The notes beneath the pieces were generated by a model, which saw nothing but the letters and a program-made list of their open reading frames with translations, was not told the origin of the DNA and ran no database searches. This document shows positions 1 to 11,704 of a stretch of DNA of 64,000 nt, piece by piece. The DNA lies in the NCBI GenBank assembly GCA_022578965.1, contig MU400565.1:186001-250000 (forward strand), read 5' to 3'. Origin of the DNA: Xylaria sp. FL1777. Its lineage: Eukaryota; Ascomycota; Sordariomycetes; Xylariales; Xylariaceae. Numbering within the stretch: position 1 is the first letter of the stretch; each line of letters opens with the position of its first letter. A program made the translations under genes and the position numbers.

Positions 1-722
1 CTGGTAAGAATGCCAACTTCTTCGGGCATGTAAGAGGGTCGTTGTCTTAACCTTTCCGCCAGGATCGTGCTCTTCGTTCTCCAGGGTGGTTATATTGCGC
101 ACCTCTTCTCCGGCAATATTGAGCGTGTCAACTCGGCCTGCGCGGTTGGCAGCCATTTTATTCTCAACAACTTGTTCCACTTCGCCTTCGTGATGCTGTT
201 CGTGCGTTCTCTCTTCGGCTGGGCTGAGTTAATCATCATCCTCAATTTCATCAACCTATCCTCGCTATATTTCCGTCACAATGGATATGCTCGATTTATT
301 CATGAGCCCGTTGTATCTGGACCACTCGCTTGGACCTTCGTTGCCATCTACTGGAATGGTGCCATCATGGTTCCGAATTCACAGACGCTAGTTGCTCGAA
401 TCTTTGGTAATGTCTTCATTTGGAGCATTCTGGTGTACGGCTTGTTCTTCATAGTGGTATACAAGGTGGGTATTTCCCCTGCAGAGATGTTTAGCCGTAC
501 TGACTTGTCCAGGACTACACAATGGGCTTCAACCTCTCGGTTCTGTCAGCCGCTATCGGTGTTTCCCAATTTTTCGTGCAGGTCATCGCATTACAGTGGA
601 TTTTCGCATTTACCATTATGGCCGTGCTGTTTGTCGCCACTGTTGTAGTCGCCGTGCCCGCTGCAACTGGAAAGTTCCGAGAAAATGACGCCGAGAGAGC
701 GCCTCTCCTGCCGGAGAACTAA
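1..722 (+). CDS. DUF1774 family multi-pass membrane protein (3' part)
   Basis: This is the 3' part of a gene whose start lies outside the window. Exons in view are 1-3, 63-465 and 513-722; introns 4-62 (GTAAGA...CCAG) and 466-512 (GTGGGT...CCAG, with a GTACTGAC branch site) keep the frame. About 204 residues are visible, with several hydrophobic segments. The stretch VGSHFILNNL, then SLYFRHN, VVSGPLAWTFVAIYW and KDYTMGF across the second intron, matches the fungal DUF1774 family as I remember it. Members are integral membrane proteins of unknown function. The short C-terminal tail ends in an acidic segment, APLLPEN. No function can be assigned beyond membrane location. The family call is recognition by eye; the splice junctions are read from sequence. 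Confidence 0.85.
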
Positions 723-1188
723 GCAGTGTGCCGTGTAAACCAAGACACATGTCTCTATACGATGTGGTACTCGGGGTCGTGAGCTAAATCTTGCTCTAAT
801 AAATTGATTTAAGCATATGTAGGACGGCGTTGAAATATGTAACAAATGGCATGAAGGCGAAATTCGGATGTGGAATGGCAACGCTTGGTCCAGCTGCGTC
901 TTAAAAATGGCACAATAATTACATGGTGATAATAAGAGGTAGCAATAAAATGATGTTATAATTGTCAAGGTAGCAATGCCATAAGTCCAAATATCTCTGA
1001 AATGTTTTGTTGCTAGAATTAAGCTTTGGAGGTGGTATCTCAGTGTGGTGACTTGCACCAATAATGTACTGGTACATAGCTGCGGGTCAGTGCGCATCTC
1101 CTAATCGATAAGAGCTTCTAGCTGGCTACTTTAAGGTACCTCTCTAGCAACAAGGCCGCCTTATCTCGGTCTTCACTTACCGTTTACC
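723..1188. other. Intergenic region, no gene seen
   Basis: The 466 bases between the DUF1774 stop and the phosphopantetheinyl transferase start hold the 3' UTR with an AATAAA and the presumed promoter of the next gene. The open frame on the minus strand here is low-complexity and has no recognisable features. Confidence 0.6.
798..803 (+). terminator. Candidate polyadenylation signal of the DUF1774 gene
   Basis: An AATAAA hexamer lies 76 bases after the stop codon of the upstream gene. The match is exact but the motif is short and fungal poly(A) signals are loose, so this is only a candidate. Confidence 0.35.
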
Positions 1189-1891
1189 ATGTTGCCAACG
1201 CGACCAACGGATTTGCCGTTCACCATAGGCAATGACATCTGTCGTATCGTGAGGGTCGGACGGATCCTGAAGGGCAGGCTGGGGCCTCAATTCGTACGTC
1301 GTATTTTGAAACCCAATGAAATTGGCCATCCGACCACAGCAGGTATATTACAGTGCATCCTCGATCAGAAAGTCCAGGGCTCCGAAGATGCGCAGACTAT
1401 TCCCGCGACATCAGAAGCGACGCCTTCAGCCTTAACTCGCGATACGCACAGCTTCACGAGGGCAGTGGAATTCATGGCCGGCAGGTAAGGGAGCAGGACC
1501 ATGACCACTCACTCCATCTTTCCGAGCCCGCGCTTATTGCCGATACCTCAGGTTCGCCGCTAAAGAAGCGGTCATCAAGGCACATCCCTATCGTCGCCTT
1601 ACGTTCCATAGCATCACCATCCTACGAGCTACTTTTCACATGAATTCACGAGAGGGCTCTGCGCTCGATATGTTCGAGCAGATGGGAAACTCGAGAATCA
1701 ATGTGGAAGAAGAGACGAAAGAGTCACGGGCCAGACTAGAAACAACGCCGCCACAGAGCGGTCCTCTTGTGGCTATGATTCAAAATGACGCCGTGTATCC
1801 CCAAACCTTCGCCTCTGTCAGCATCAGTCACGACACGGATTACGCGACAGCTGTCTGCTTGGGCATCAACTTGAAACCCGATCCGTCCTAG
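1189..1891 (+). CDS. Holo-[acyl-carrier-protein] synthase, AcpS/Ppt2 type
   Basis: A two-exon gene, 1189-1484 and 1552-1891, encoding 211 residues. The 67-nt intron starts GTAAGG and ends CTCAG. Enzymes of this family transfer 4'-phosphopantetheine from CoA to a serine of an acyl carrier protein; the short AcpS-like fungal form (Ppt2 in yeast) acts on the mitochondrial carrier protein. The N-terminus contains FTIGNDICRI, with the metal-binding Asp at about residue 16 (IGxDI motif), followed by RRILKPNE. Right after the splice junction comes RFAAKEAVIKA, the KEA motif with the second acidic ligand near residue 104. The C-terminus has VSISHDTDYATAVCL, matching the SISHD block of the family. Length suits the family. 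Substrate and location are inferred. Confidence 0.88.
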
Positions 1892-2843
1892 CCAGAAAAC
1901 CAAGAATTTTCTTCCTCCCTAAATCAGTTCTAGATACTGGCTTGGAGTTTCTGAGGCGAATGCTACTCAACTGCTAGCTCTGCAATGCTGCTTCACGACG
2001 ATCTAGCTCCTGGCAGATCCTAAACTGGAGACACATGGCCCACCAATTCTGGTGTAGAACTCACTGACAGCCCGGCCTCACTGGATATTCATGTGGTTTT
2101 GCATGGGAACATTCGGGAGCTTTAGCGTAAAGTTCATTTCTCCTCTCCGACCACACCCTAATTTACGTCTTGTGTCATCTTAATGTGAGTTAGAATACAT
2201 TAAAAATAATATGCAGTGAGTCTTTAAGGAAGAACCTTTATAATTAGTAGGATATTATCGAGCGAACTCCAATGTTATCTATATCCATAACAGGCCTAGG
2301 GTTCTCATTGTCTCCCAAGTCACAGTATTATAGACCCTAGCTTAACATCCTTAGTACCCAAAGGCAGGCTCAACACTCTTAGTAGGATCCAAGTCTACGT
2401 CAACAATCACGACACCAAAAGCCCGACTCGACCTCTGTACACGCTGAAGGGGACCAGCACAGCGCGTCTAGTCATTCTCCACTGGCAGAGGCTCGATGAC
2501 TTGTTCTAAACCGTCCAGGACCGACTCGGCAAATATCGCCTCATAATTCGAAAGACTTATTGCATATGTACTTTGCCGGATCAGCTATCGACTGCTGTCT
2601 CACTAAATCCACTATGAATTTTTCATCCACAATCAATGTACATAACTTATAGATGCTCTCTATACTGTGCAGACTAACATGGTTTCGAGTTGATCCGTTT
2701 TACCGAGTGAAGAGGTCGTACAAAGGATTTATAAGATACTCGTAGTTTTACATTTAGACTAGTTACAAGACCGCAGGTTTTAAATCATAGCGAGCACAAA
2801 ACAGCTCGAGAGAGCCAAAGCTAGCCTCCACGCCTTTCTCTTC
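1892..2843. other. Intergenic region, mildly AT-rich, no gene seen
   Basis: These 952 bases separate the convergent phosphopantetheinyl transferase and peptidase genes. Around 2,160-2,330 the sequence becomes AT-rich, but I found no repeat partner, RNA gene or credible open frame. It should contain both 3' UTRs. Confidence 0.5.
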
Positions 2844-3961
2844 TCACCGAAGGAAATGGAGAACCAATCTCTTATATCCGGCTATGCTGTCGATCAGCTC
2901 CGGGACACGAATATACTCGTCGGGTCCATGCGCCACGAGGATCGAGCCGGGGCCATACAGAACCCTCTTGCCACAGAACTCGTCCCTGAGCCGCGGCACG
3001 TCGGTCCCGAACGCCACCGGCGCGGCCTCGAAGCCCTCGATGTCCCAGTCCAGGAGCGCCTCGGGGTATTCGAAGACGAACCTCAGCTCCACATCGGCGT
3101 GTCGCGAGACGATCTCCGCCAGCTTGGCCTTGATGCCGGGCAAGTCGGAGACCATGCGGACCTCGCAGAGCGCCTTAGCCGACGGCGCGACGATGTTGTG
3201 CTTCTCTCCCCCCTCGAGGGTCCCGATGTTGAAGGTCGAGGGCCCGAGCAGGTCTGATTCGGGCCAGCTTGTCGCGGAGAGCTCGTTCAATACGGCGAGA
3301 AGCGCGGATGTCGCACTCTTGCCTAGATGGGGATATCCCGAATGGCTAATAGGTATATCTCGTCAACGTAATTGTTTGAAAATGTCCTCCGTCTGCACGA
3401 TGCAACTTACCAGGCAGCGCCCTGGGCGATGATCTCGAAGGCTACTTGTCCCTTGTGGCCTTTCGCAAGTTTGCTCTCCGTTGGCTCGGCAAATATGCCC
3501 GATTCCCAGGTAAGCCCCATGTCATTGGCAGCGATCATCCCGTGCCCGCCGTTCTCCTCGCCGACCACGAACAGCAGCCCGATGTCCCCCTCTGCGCGGA
3601 TCTTCCCTTCCCGCCTCAGTTCTTCCGCGGCTAGGATTTGAGCTGCCAGGGGCCCTAAATCATCAGACGACCCCCTCCCGCGGATGACGTCGCCGTCGAT
3701 GCTCAGCGGGATATGCGGGGGCACCGTATCCATGTGAGCAGTGAGCAGCACGCGCGTCCGGCGCGTAGAGCCAAGGTAGGCGTAGACATTGTGCCGAGTA
3801 GACCCCGGGGCGATGGGGATGCGCTCGACGGTATAGCCTAGGCTTTGCAGGTGTTGTTCCAGGAAGACGCCGATGTCGAGCTCGAGCTCGCTCGTGCTCA
3901 CGATCGACATGAGCGACTTCAGAAGGCCGACTACCGCGTGATCCATGATTGCAGACGCCAT
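2844..3961 (-). CDS. M20 family metallopeptidase (ArgE/DapE/carboxypeptidase type)
   Basis: Two exons on the minus strand, 3961-3411 and 3345-2844, give 350 residues. The 65-nt intron starts GTAAGT and ends ATTAG with a TTGAC branch site; splicing restores CHSGYPHLGKSATS, the family block usually read as AHSGYPxLGKS. M20 enzymes are di-zinc amidohydrolases that cleave peptides or acylated amino acids. Visible metal-site residues are TAHMDTVPP (His76, Asp78), GRGSSDD (Asp100), GEENGG (catalytic Glu135 and Glu136), FAEPT (Glu159) and a C-terminal VAHGPDE histidine. There is no signal peptide, so a cytosolic enzyme is likely. The sequence does not decide between acetylornithine deacetylase, succinyl-diaminopimelate desuccinylase and related functions; a tie to arginine metabolism would be a guess. 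Confidence 0.88.
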
Positions 3962-4659
3962 GACATGAACATTTCCGATCCAAACACCCGGACATCTACC
4001 GTCGCCCTCCCCGGCCGCCGTTCGCTTCTTATATATATAACCAATCCCTATTCAAGATGACGTTTGAGCGGGGTCGCCCTCTCTCGGGGGATGTTGCCAT
4101 AGTGCGTCGATCCACCTATTTCAGCCCAATTAATGAGCGAATGGGTCCCCGACTAGACGACTCGTACATGGAGGCATCTCTCTTCATATAAATTCAAAGA
4201 CGAAGCCCTTGAACTTGGCTTACAAGAACGGAATCGATTGGATATACTTATGACTCATCTAGGCCGGCCGGCTCTTTGTTAGTCTCCGAAGCCGCCCCGG
4301 ACTCTCTCGGAGGATGGCCCAGGAATTGTGTGTGGACATCGTAATTTACGCTGCTTACCAACTCTCCGGACCTAACTCGGTATTCAACATTCAAGCAATA
4401 CGAGTGTATAGTCGTTTCCTCCTAGTTATACTAAGTGCTTCCGCAGTGAAAATTCTTTATTTCTCATCTACCGACATCTACCGACATCTACAAAGTCGTT
4501 TCGTCTATACACAAGCCCAGTGCAGGTAAATATTGTGTGCATATACCGATTCTATGTCGAAAACTTCGAATGCAAAATTGACTTCTTGCACTTCATGCTA
4601 AAAATGAGGTAGTTCAGTTCTGTGACCTGATCCCAGCTCCATAGCGCGAGCTTTCGTGA
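3962..4659. other. Intergenic region between two minus-strand genes
   Basis: About 700 bases containing the peptidase promoter (TATA-like run at 4,029-4,040) and the 3' flank of the sugar kinase. A short direct repeat, CTACCGACATCTACCGACATCTAC, sits near 4,470-4,493. Nothing else is evident. Confidence 0.5.
4029..4040 (-). promoter_or_regulatory. Candidate TATA element of the M20 peptidase gene
   Basis: A perfect alternating TTATATATATAA run lies about 70 bases upstream of the peptidase start codon. It is a plausible TATA box, though filamentous fungal promoters often lack one. Confidence 0.4.
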
Positions 4660-5833
4660 TTACGCGTCCGAGATACGCGATTTTAGCTCTTGCAGGCGGG
4701 ATAGAACATCGGATCCATTCCAAAGCTCCCCCGACGGCGACGCAGATGCTGTGAATGTGGGAGGACCGAATTGTTCTATCGCATAGCTGGCAGCCACCGA
4801 ACCCCTCAAAGCAGCTTCCCTCGGGTCATTCGTTTCCTGCAGTGCGACGGCGAGCGCTCCCAAAAATGCATTGCCAGCGCCGGTAGCGTCAACTACTTTG
4901 TCGGAGTTTTTACCATAGTATGCAGGTAGCCATTCGGCCTGCTTGTTGTTCGACATGACTAAGACGCCGTTGTACCCTGAACGAATCACGGCTAGTCCGT
5001 TCTGGCTGGGTCCAATGCCTGCTTGAAGGAAGTGCCTAGCTTGGGCCTCTGTTGTAGACGAAGAGAACTCGACATCGGTCTCTCTCTTCCCCTCGAAAAG
5101 GCGATGTAGTTCTATGTGGTTGGGCGAAAAAACATCCACGAGGGCACATGTTTCTAGGTGGCGAGCCAAATTGACAGAGTCGCAGCCCATAGGAGCAGGC
5201 TCCCATACGATCATGGGCCGCTCGGTAATGCCTTGCTCTTCTCGCAAGCGAAGTAAGGTGGATACCTGGTCCTCTAGGTCCTCTGGCAGCGCTAAGAAGT
5301 GGAATGATCTGGCATAGAGAAGGTTGGAAGCACCCAATTGGATCGTTGAAGGTCGCAGTGGTGGAGTGACATATGAGAATCTCGTCCCTGCGCTGATGTC
5401 AATCCTTGTTGTACTACTGATGGTCTTCACAGCTCACGTACCTCCGAAACCATCGTCGAGATACTCCAGTAGACCCCTAGTACATGGCTGGTCGGCATCC
5501 TCGAGCACGAGCAAGGTCAGTTGCCAAGACTGCAGTAGGGAGAGCAGTGACTTGGGCAAGTCACATCCGGCGGCAACAACACAGCCCACATCAGCAGCCT
5601 CGGGGCTGGGCTTGAACAACCGGGCACCAAGGACGGCTAGTCTTATTATCAGCATCGCACTCACATGCGAGCACAAGAGGAGAAAGAGAAGCCGTACCGA
5701 AAAAGCCAGAGCCACCGGGCACGTCAAAAACAGTGTTCTGGTGCGAAAAGCGCAGCTCGTCGAGAATAGTCATGCCCAGTGATACAAACACTGGGTGAGT
5801 GTCTCCTGATGCCGTGGCTCCGTGTCGATCCAT
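4660..5833 (-). CDS. PfkB-family carbohydrate kinase, Mak32-like
   Basis: Three exons on the minus strand, 5833-5698, 5636-5442 and 5387-4660, encode 352 residues. Introns are 61 nt (GTACGG...CTAG) and 54 nt (GTACGT...GCAG); both keep frame and restore GGSGFFAVLGARLF and GFGGTRFSYVTPP. Ribokinase/PfkB enzymes phosphorylate sugars, nucleosides or related alcohols. The N-terminal FVSLGMTILDEL and the glycine-rich VPGGSG are the substrate-side signature. The C-terminal active site reads DATGAGNAF at residues 277-285. In most PfkB kinases this is DTxGAGD, with the last Asp as catalytic base; here residue 283 is Asn. Fungal Mak32-like members, as I recall, also carry Asn, so this may be a subfamily trait and catalysis is uncertain. 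Substrate is unknown. Confidence 0.85.
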
Positions 5834-6491
5834 GACGATGGCTCCGTGTTGTAATTTGTGGTGACGACGGGCTACGTGATTTTGGTACTGGTAGTTGTGT
5901 AGTGTAGGTAACTACCTAGGCTTTGTGAGCCCAAGCGGAGAAATAAATAGGTACCTAGAGTGGATTGATCGGGCGTGCCTATCGATGTGATACCTCGATA
6001 ATAAATGGCACCTGCCTATCAGATGGTTCGGGATGTCTCATTCTTGTGCTGTCTCATGCTGTGTAACAAATCATTGTTGGGGCGGCTGAAACTGTTACCC
6101 GCTTCTCTAAAAAACGAGGGGGTCATAGCCTAAAACTACCGCAATGCAGGAGAGGGCCTACCTTCAAGCTCTGACCATTGTCGTTGTAATCCACATGCTC
6201 ATGATGACCTTCTTCGTTATGTCCATTTATATGGTTCATATGGTCTATATCTTACCTTTCCCTGTGATACTCTCCTCCTTACTTATTATCCTTACTCGCC
6301 TCACTGGAGATAGACTTCCGTCCCGGATTTTAGAGGCATGTGCATGAAGACTTTTTCGCGTTTGCATAGAAACTTCACAGTATTATGCACATTTGGAAAA
6401 TTTTACTGGAAAGGACTGGAATTGTCATTGTTAATATTAATCGGGGGTCCAACACGCATCGCACACTAAGTGTCCCATTCAGACTTCAACA
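5834..6491. other. Intergenic region with TAGGTACCTA-type motifs
   Basis: The region between the kinase start and the amidase 3' end. It has several TAGGTA/TACCTA palindromic words near 5,905-5,960. An open frame at 6,144-6,347 is hydrophobic but has no family resemblance and is not called. Confidence 0.5.
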
Positions 6492-7817
6492 CTACATTCT
6501 GGGCTTGTCGATGATTCCGTCTTCGGTGTTCCTATCATCCTGTTCATTGAAATTGGCACTTTCAGCTGTTGGCGGAGCAAACATGTATCGACCAGGAAGA
6601 ACTTCGGTTGGGTTTCCTGCTGCCTTCAAACAATTGACAGCAAGCTGAAGAAGCCCGGCGTCCGCTCCTGCGTCAACGTCAGCAAAGAGGACTGGGCGCT
6701 AATGAAGTATCCGCTACAGTGTCTTGATACTCACCGGCCGGGCCAATCAACGTCGTGAACATTGGGGCCTGCTCTTCCAGACCAGATACCCTAGAATTAT
6801 ATGGGTGTTGTCCAACTTTGATTGCCAACTAATTAGCCTCCAACTCGTATAACAGCTCACGAGGAATCCTTACTTGGAATAATGACCTGAGGGAGCCCCC
6901 ACATGCTAATCGTGAATATGGGACCGAGTGGTCCCGAAGGAGTTCCGGGACTGCACAAGTAGGTTGTCAATCTTTAGCACTATAACTATAAGTGGTGAAC
7001 GTACTGGCTAGAGTTCCCCACCCCGTCCCGGTAGTTTGCTCCTGGCCGGCCTTGTGGAACGACCATCAGCTTCGTAGAATCGCCGCCAAATAAGACGTTA
7101 GCAGCCCACTCCCTATATTTCTGCATCTTTACCAGACCCTCATCCCGCTCTTGAGCTGTGACATTCCTCCGCGTGTCCCTAGAAACAAGTTCCGTTAGCA
7201 GAAATCTTCAGCTGAGTGTATCAGTTCCGAAAAGCATACCATCGCTCTCTATGAGTGGGACTGACGTATGGCTCTTTACCAAATTTGAGCCGATACATTT
7301 CGTTGAATTCGTCGAAGTTATGCAAATTGTCGTAGCCGTTGACTATGTTCGGAACCTGTGATAATTAGCCTTACGGGCCCGTTTTGATAGTTACTACCTA
7401 ACTGACAGTTCCAAGGAAGTCTTTGAGGCTTGTTCCCCTGAATTCTTCCGGGGCGGTCTGAACCCATTTCTCTGCAATCGAAACACTCGTGCGCTTCAGT
7501 AATGTAAAGGCTTCTAGGTGCTCAAGGAATTCCTCCGTCATCTTTTGCTGGTGCTCAGATTGAAGTGGGAACCAATCTGTGGGGTACAGGATTTCCACAG
7601 GGCTTGCACTTCTGTTGTTGACATTCAGGGCGGAAAGTAACATCTCAATCTTCCCAGGTGCACGTCCGAGAACGCCAATGGAGTCAAACACCCTTGTGTT
7701 GTTAGCTGTAGGCTATGTGAAAATCAGCAATAAGGATGGAATTCCTTACTGGCAAGCTGGGACCACTCCGTTCATAGGGACAGCTCCCTATGTGATCTTA
7801 TGTCCCTAAAGCCCGTG
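6492..7817 (-). pseudogene. Amidase, C-terminal half (gene split by a retrotransposon)
   Basis: The 3' half of an amidase whose 5' half is 35.7 kb away at 43,523-44,708. Exons on the minus strand are 7812-7750, 7692-7407, 7355-7240, 7178-7005, 6950-6874, 6815-6735 and 6667-6492; all six introns (51-67 nt) have GT...AG ends and preserve frame. Recognisable blocks are VFDSIGVLGR, NIVNGYDNL, FGKEPYVSP, GANYRDG, TPSGPLGPIF, GLPQVIIPIG and NSRVSGLEEQAPMF, typical of fungal amidase-signature enzymes. Joined to the other half at the CCGTG duplication, the exons total 662 codons including stop. Next to the breakpoint the joined frame has two TAG stops, at 7806-7808 and 7788-7790, each explainable as TGG to TAG by a C-to-T change in CpA on the other strand. 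Without a promoter and with these stops it should be dead. Confidence 0.9.
7813..7817. repeat. Target-site duplication CCGTG, left copy (element D)
   Basis: CCGTG immediately before the TGTCG start of the left LTR; the same five bases follow the right LTR at 43,523-43,527. Confidence 0.95.
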
Positions 7818-8012
7818 TGTCGCGTTTAGGTGTGTAAACGCTTAGTTATATGGAAGTTAACCAGTGCACTCTTTAGAAGGGCTTATGGGAACAGTCTCTA
7901 GAAGATCTAAGTTCTAAAAGCTAGCTAATGTAAAACAAATGAAAAGATCGTAATATATATAGGTTTATTAAGCTAGTAGTTTAGCTAAGCTAGTATTTAC
8001 TTTAATGTAACA
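7818..8012 (-). repeat. Element D 3' LTR (195 bp)
   Basis: Direct repeat of 43,328-43,522. The outer (left) half keeps normal GC, for example TGTCGCG and CCAGTGCACTC, while the inner half from about 7,963 is RIP-mutated. Nearly all differences from the other copy are C/T or G/A. Confidence 0.95.
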
Positions 8013-10879
8013 TATTTTCTAGCTTTGCAAGTAATAATAATTGTAAAGCTACATTAGTTCTATATATATAAAAAAGTATTAAACGTATATAAACAAACAT
8101 TAATGTTATAGTATAGCTTACTATAATATAATTATGTTATATATAAAAGCTATAAATATATATATATACGCTTTTATAAGTAAGTAAATAAATAAATATA
8201 TTATTGTTAATATTATTAGCGCTTTAAAACAGCGTTTAAATGCTTTTTAATAAATATTAAAGCAATAATTATTATTTATTGCTTATATTTTTTGCGCTTT
8301 TTAGCTATATAGCAAATATACTATATTTAGCTATTTTTTTTTTTTTTTCTTTTTTTTTTAGCTTTATTTTAAGCAATTTTTATATGTTTTTACGCTTTGT
8401 GCACTTTTTATAATAAAATTGTTTGCTAATTTTGCATTTATAGCATTTATTATATAAAGCTTTTTTTTTTATAAGTTTTTTAAGCTTTTTAAAGCTATTT
8501 TTAAGTTATAAATAAGTAAAAATAAATATAAATAAGCTTTAGCTTATATAATTTAGCACTATTACTAATAATAATAATAATAATAATATAGCTTTTTTTG
8601 CTTTTTTTACTTTTATTATATAAGTAAGCTTAATTAATAAGTTTTAGCTATACATAAATTTATATTAATATAATTAAGCAGCTTTTTTTTTTGTTTTTTA
8701 AAAATAAAAAGCTTTTTGCTTTTTTTACTAAAAGTGCTACTATTAATATTATTACTACTAAAGCTATTATTAACGCTAATACTACTATTACTATTATTAT
8801 TATTGCTACTATTATTGCTGTTTTAATAAAGTAGCACTAATAGCTTTAATAAAGCTTTTTTACTTGTTATGCTTACTTTATTTATGCTAGCTTATATGTT
8901 AAGCTTTATAAAAGCTGCTTTTAAGCTGTTTTTAATAGTAATAAAAACTTGCAGTGCTATAACGCTATATATAATACATAATGCTATAAATATGCTTTTA
9001 AGCATATTTATTGCTTATTATAAGTAATTTTATAGTTTTTTAAGCTTAAATAAACTATTATTAACTAAAGTTTTATATAAGTTATTATATGTTATGTTTA
9101 TAAGTATACATTTAATATAAAGTTTAATAAGCAATGCTTTTAAAAAAGTTAATAAAATAATTTTAAATATGCTTTATTTGCTTTTATTTTATAGCTTTTA
9201 TATTAAATTTGTTAAAAAATCTTATGTTTTTAAAACATTTATTAAGTGCTTTTTTTTTTTCCTAAAAAAGAGTTTAAAGTTGCTTTTGCTACTATTAATG
9301 CTTATGCTGCTTTTTTTGTGCTTACTTCTGCTGCTTTTTTTTTAGCTGCTTTTATTACTGCTGCTGCTTTTTTTTTTTCTTTAAGAAAATTATAGCTATT
9401 TAAGCGCTGCTAAAAAAGTAGTTTTTTTTTTTTTAATTTTTTATTTTTTCTAAAAAAAAATAAAAAAAATAAATAAATAGTTAAAGCTTTTCTAGGTTAG
9501 GTTTTAAAAAGCTTTACCTTAATAAAAGTTACTTTTTTTTTTTTTAAGCTATTAATTAATATATAACTTGCTTTTTATAAGTTAATAAAAGCATAAAAAT
9601 GCTTATATTAAGCTTGCAGTAAGTTTTTTATAAGCTTATTAATTAATATTTAGCTAATTAATAAATAAACTACTTTAAATAACTTTTTTTAATATTTTTG
9701 CTTAATTTATAAGTTTTATATATTTATATAATATAGCTAAATGTTAATTTGTTTGCTTTTATTTATTACTAAGTAAATTGCTTAAGTATTATTTAAATAA
9801 ATTGTTTATTTTATGTTAAGCTTAAGCTATATATTTTAAAAAAACTGCTTTAAAGCTATAATTTTTATTTTAGTAAGCTTAAAAGCATTAATTTTAGTTT
9901 TTATAATTAATATAAAAACTATGCTTTGCTTAATAGCTTTTTATGCAATTGTACTACTAAATAAAAGCATAATATATTTATGTAATAAATGCTTTGTTTT
10001 TTTATTATTACTAAAAAAAGCATTTTTTGCAATAAATAATATTTATATGTTTTTTTTAAAGTGTTTATATATAATCTTTAAAAATTTAATATAATATAAA
10101 TAACAAATTGCTTAATTTATTATAGCAAAGTGTTTTTAGCTAAAGTTAATTAAATATTTAAATAATTAAGCTGCTGCAAACGTAACATTAAGCTTTAGTA
10201 TAATTGCAGTATAAAGAATTAAGCTAATATGCTTTTAAAACGCTTTTATTTAAGCTTTAATAGCTTGTTTAATATGTTTTTTTAGTTTTTTAAAAAGCAG
10301 TAGTATAACTAAAATCTAGTTATTGTTTGCTAAATTATAACGTTTAGCAATTTTTTTAATATATTAGTTATATAATAAAGTAATTTTTTATGCTTTGCGG
10401 TTTTTTATTATTTTAATTTTTAAAAACTAACTAATATTGCTTTGTTTTTTTAGTTTATATGCTTTTTTAATTCTTTTAATTATTTTTTAAGCTTTATTTA
10501 TATAATTATAGTAATATAGCATTAAAAAGTTGTTTATATAGAAAATTATGTATATTTTGCGATTTTTTAAATAAAACAAGCAAAGCTTTTTTAGTAATAA
10601 AATTAGCTTTAAAGCTTTTAAAATATACGCAAACTTTTTATATTATAGTAGTAATAAGTTTTTAAGTTTATATAAAGCTTTTTTTAATAAAGCTATGTTG
10701 TTTTTATTTTTAAAGCTTTTTAGCAACTTATATATTACTAGCTGTTTTTTTTTTTAAACACGTTTAAAAACGTGCTAATAATATTAAATTACTTAATTTT
10801 TAAATTAAATTGCGTAGCTATAGCTATTATAAGCTAAAAAGTTTTTATTATAAGCGTAATAACATAAGTTAACTAAAGC
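8013..10879 (-). mobile_element. Element D, 3' internal segment (RT to 3' LTR)
   Basis: RIP-degraded internal sequence of D. RT motifs lie at the right end. Around 9,290-9,385 the minus strand reads as an alanine/lysine-rich stretch in one frame, and 8,740-8,830 is a trinucleotide-like run of ATT/ACT/GCT; neither matched a known domain by eye. Poly-T tracts and long AT runs fill the rest. Confidence 0.8.
10480..10830 (-). pseudogene. Ty1/copia reverse transcriptase remnant of element D
   Basis: Translating the minus strand and ignoring stops gives QFNIISTFLNVF (cf. QxDVxxAFLN), KKLYINLK in the KALYGLK position, and FYINNF at 10,526-10,543, the YVDD catalytic block with both Asp codons turned to Asn. 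It is followed by YINKAxKIIKRIKKAY. Ty1/copia RT is the best fit. The adjacent E insertion at 10,880 cuts the pol gene just upstream of this segment. Confidence 0.75.
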
Positions 10880-10884
10880 GTTTT
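10880..10884. repeat. Target-site duplication GTTTT, left copy (element E)
   Basis: GTTTT before the left LTR of element E, repeated right after its right LTR at 39,189-39,193. Confidence 0.9.
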
Positions 10885-11077
10885 TGTTATAATTAAGCTA
10901 CTTAAGTACTTTAGTATATATTATAAGTTATATATATATATAGGATATTTTTTTTATACTTATTTTATAAAAGTTTTCTTTTTTTTTTAAGCTTTAGTTT
11001 TATTAAATACTTACTATAAAACTAAAGATATATTAACTATTATATTTAACTTTTAATGCTTTATATCTTCTATAATA
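10885..11077 (+). repeat. Element E 5' LTR (193 bp)
   Basis: Starts TGTTATAA and ends TAATA (TAACA in the other copy). It has a long TATATATATATA run near 10,930. Direct repeat of 38,996-39,188, differing by C/T and G/A changes. Confidence 0.92.
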
Positions 11078-11699
11078 ATTTTAAAGCTTTTTAAAATAAA
11101 GTTATTTATAATACTTTGTTATACTACGGAATAGCTAGATATTAATTAATTATATAAACTAGTGCTATTTTTAATAGCTTTTTTTTAGAACAAACTTTAA
11201 TAATAAACTAAGAATAAAGTTAGCATAAATTATTTCCGGAATTAAGCTTAAGCAAACAATAATTACTTAGTGCTTTAAGTGCTAATACTTAACTATTATA
11301 AACATAAATCGCATAGCTTTTAGTTAAAATTAAAGAGCTAAAGCAGCAAGTTGCGCAGCAAAAAAATAAAAGCAAACAAGTTGCTTTAAAATTAAAAATA
11401 GCTTGTATTACTTTTATTTTATAATTAAGTAAACAAAAGAACTAAAGAACAACATTTTTAAAAAAACAAGGAAACTTTTTAAACCTTAAAAAATAATTTT
11501 GTAACTTAGGTTAAAAACAAAAACATAAAGATTTTAGTAATAATAACAACCTTTTATTTTTTAGCTTTAATAAAAAGCATAATCAGGAAAAACTTAAATA
11601 CTAATTATATTAAAATTACTTATATTACTATTAATGTTATTTATTTAAAGATGCTAATTTTAACTAACTATTAAAGTTTAATTATAACTTTTTTAGCAT

Positions 11700-11704
11700 A
11701 GAAT
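11700..11704. repeat. Target-site duplication AGAAT, left copy (element A)
   Basis: AGAAT precedes TGTTACG of the left A LTR; the same bases follow the right LTR at 24,523-24,527. Confidence 0.9.

Noticed and set aside
591..1097. 168-aa frame on the minus strand
   Set aside because: Antisense to the DUF1774 last exon and its UTR, no domain, low-complexity composition.
2856..3641. Overlapping plus-strand frames across the peptidase gene
   Set aside because: Antisense shadows of the M20 peptidase, whose frame has catalytic motifs and a valid intron.
6144..6347. 67-aa hydrophobic frame
   Set aside because: Could be a small membrane protein, but there is no context, conservation or splice evidence; length is within chance.
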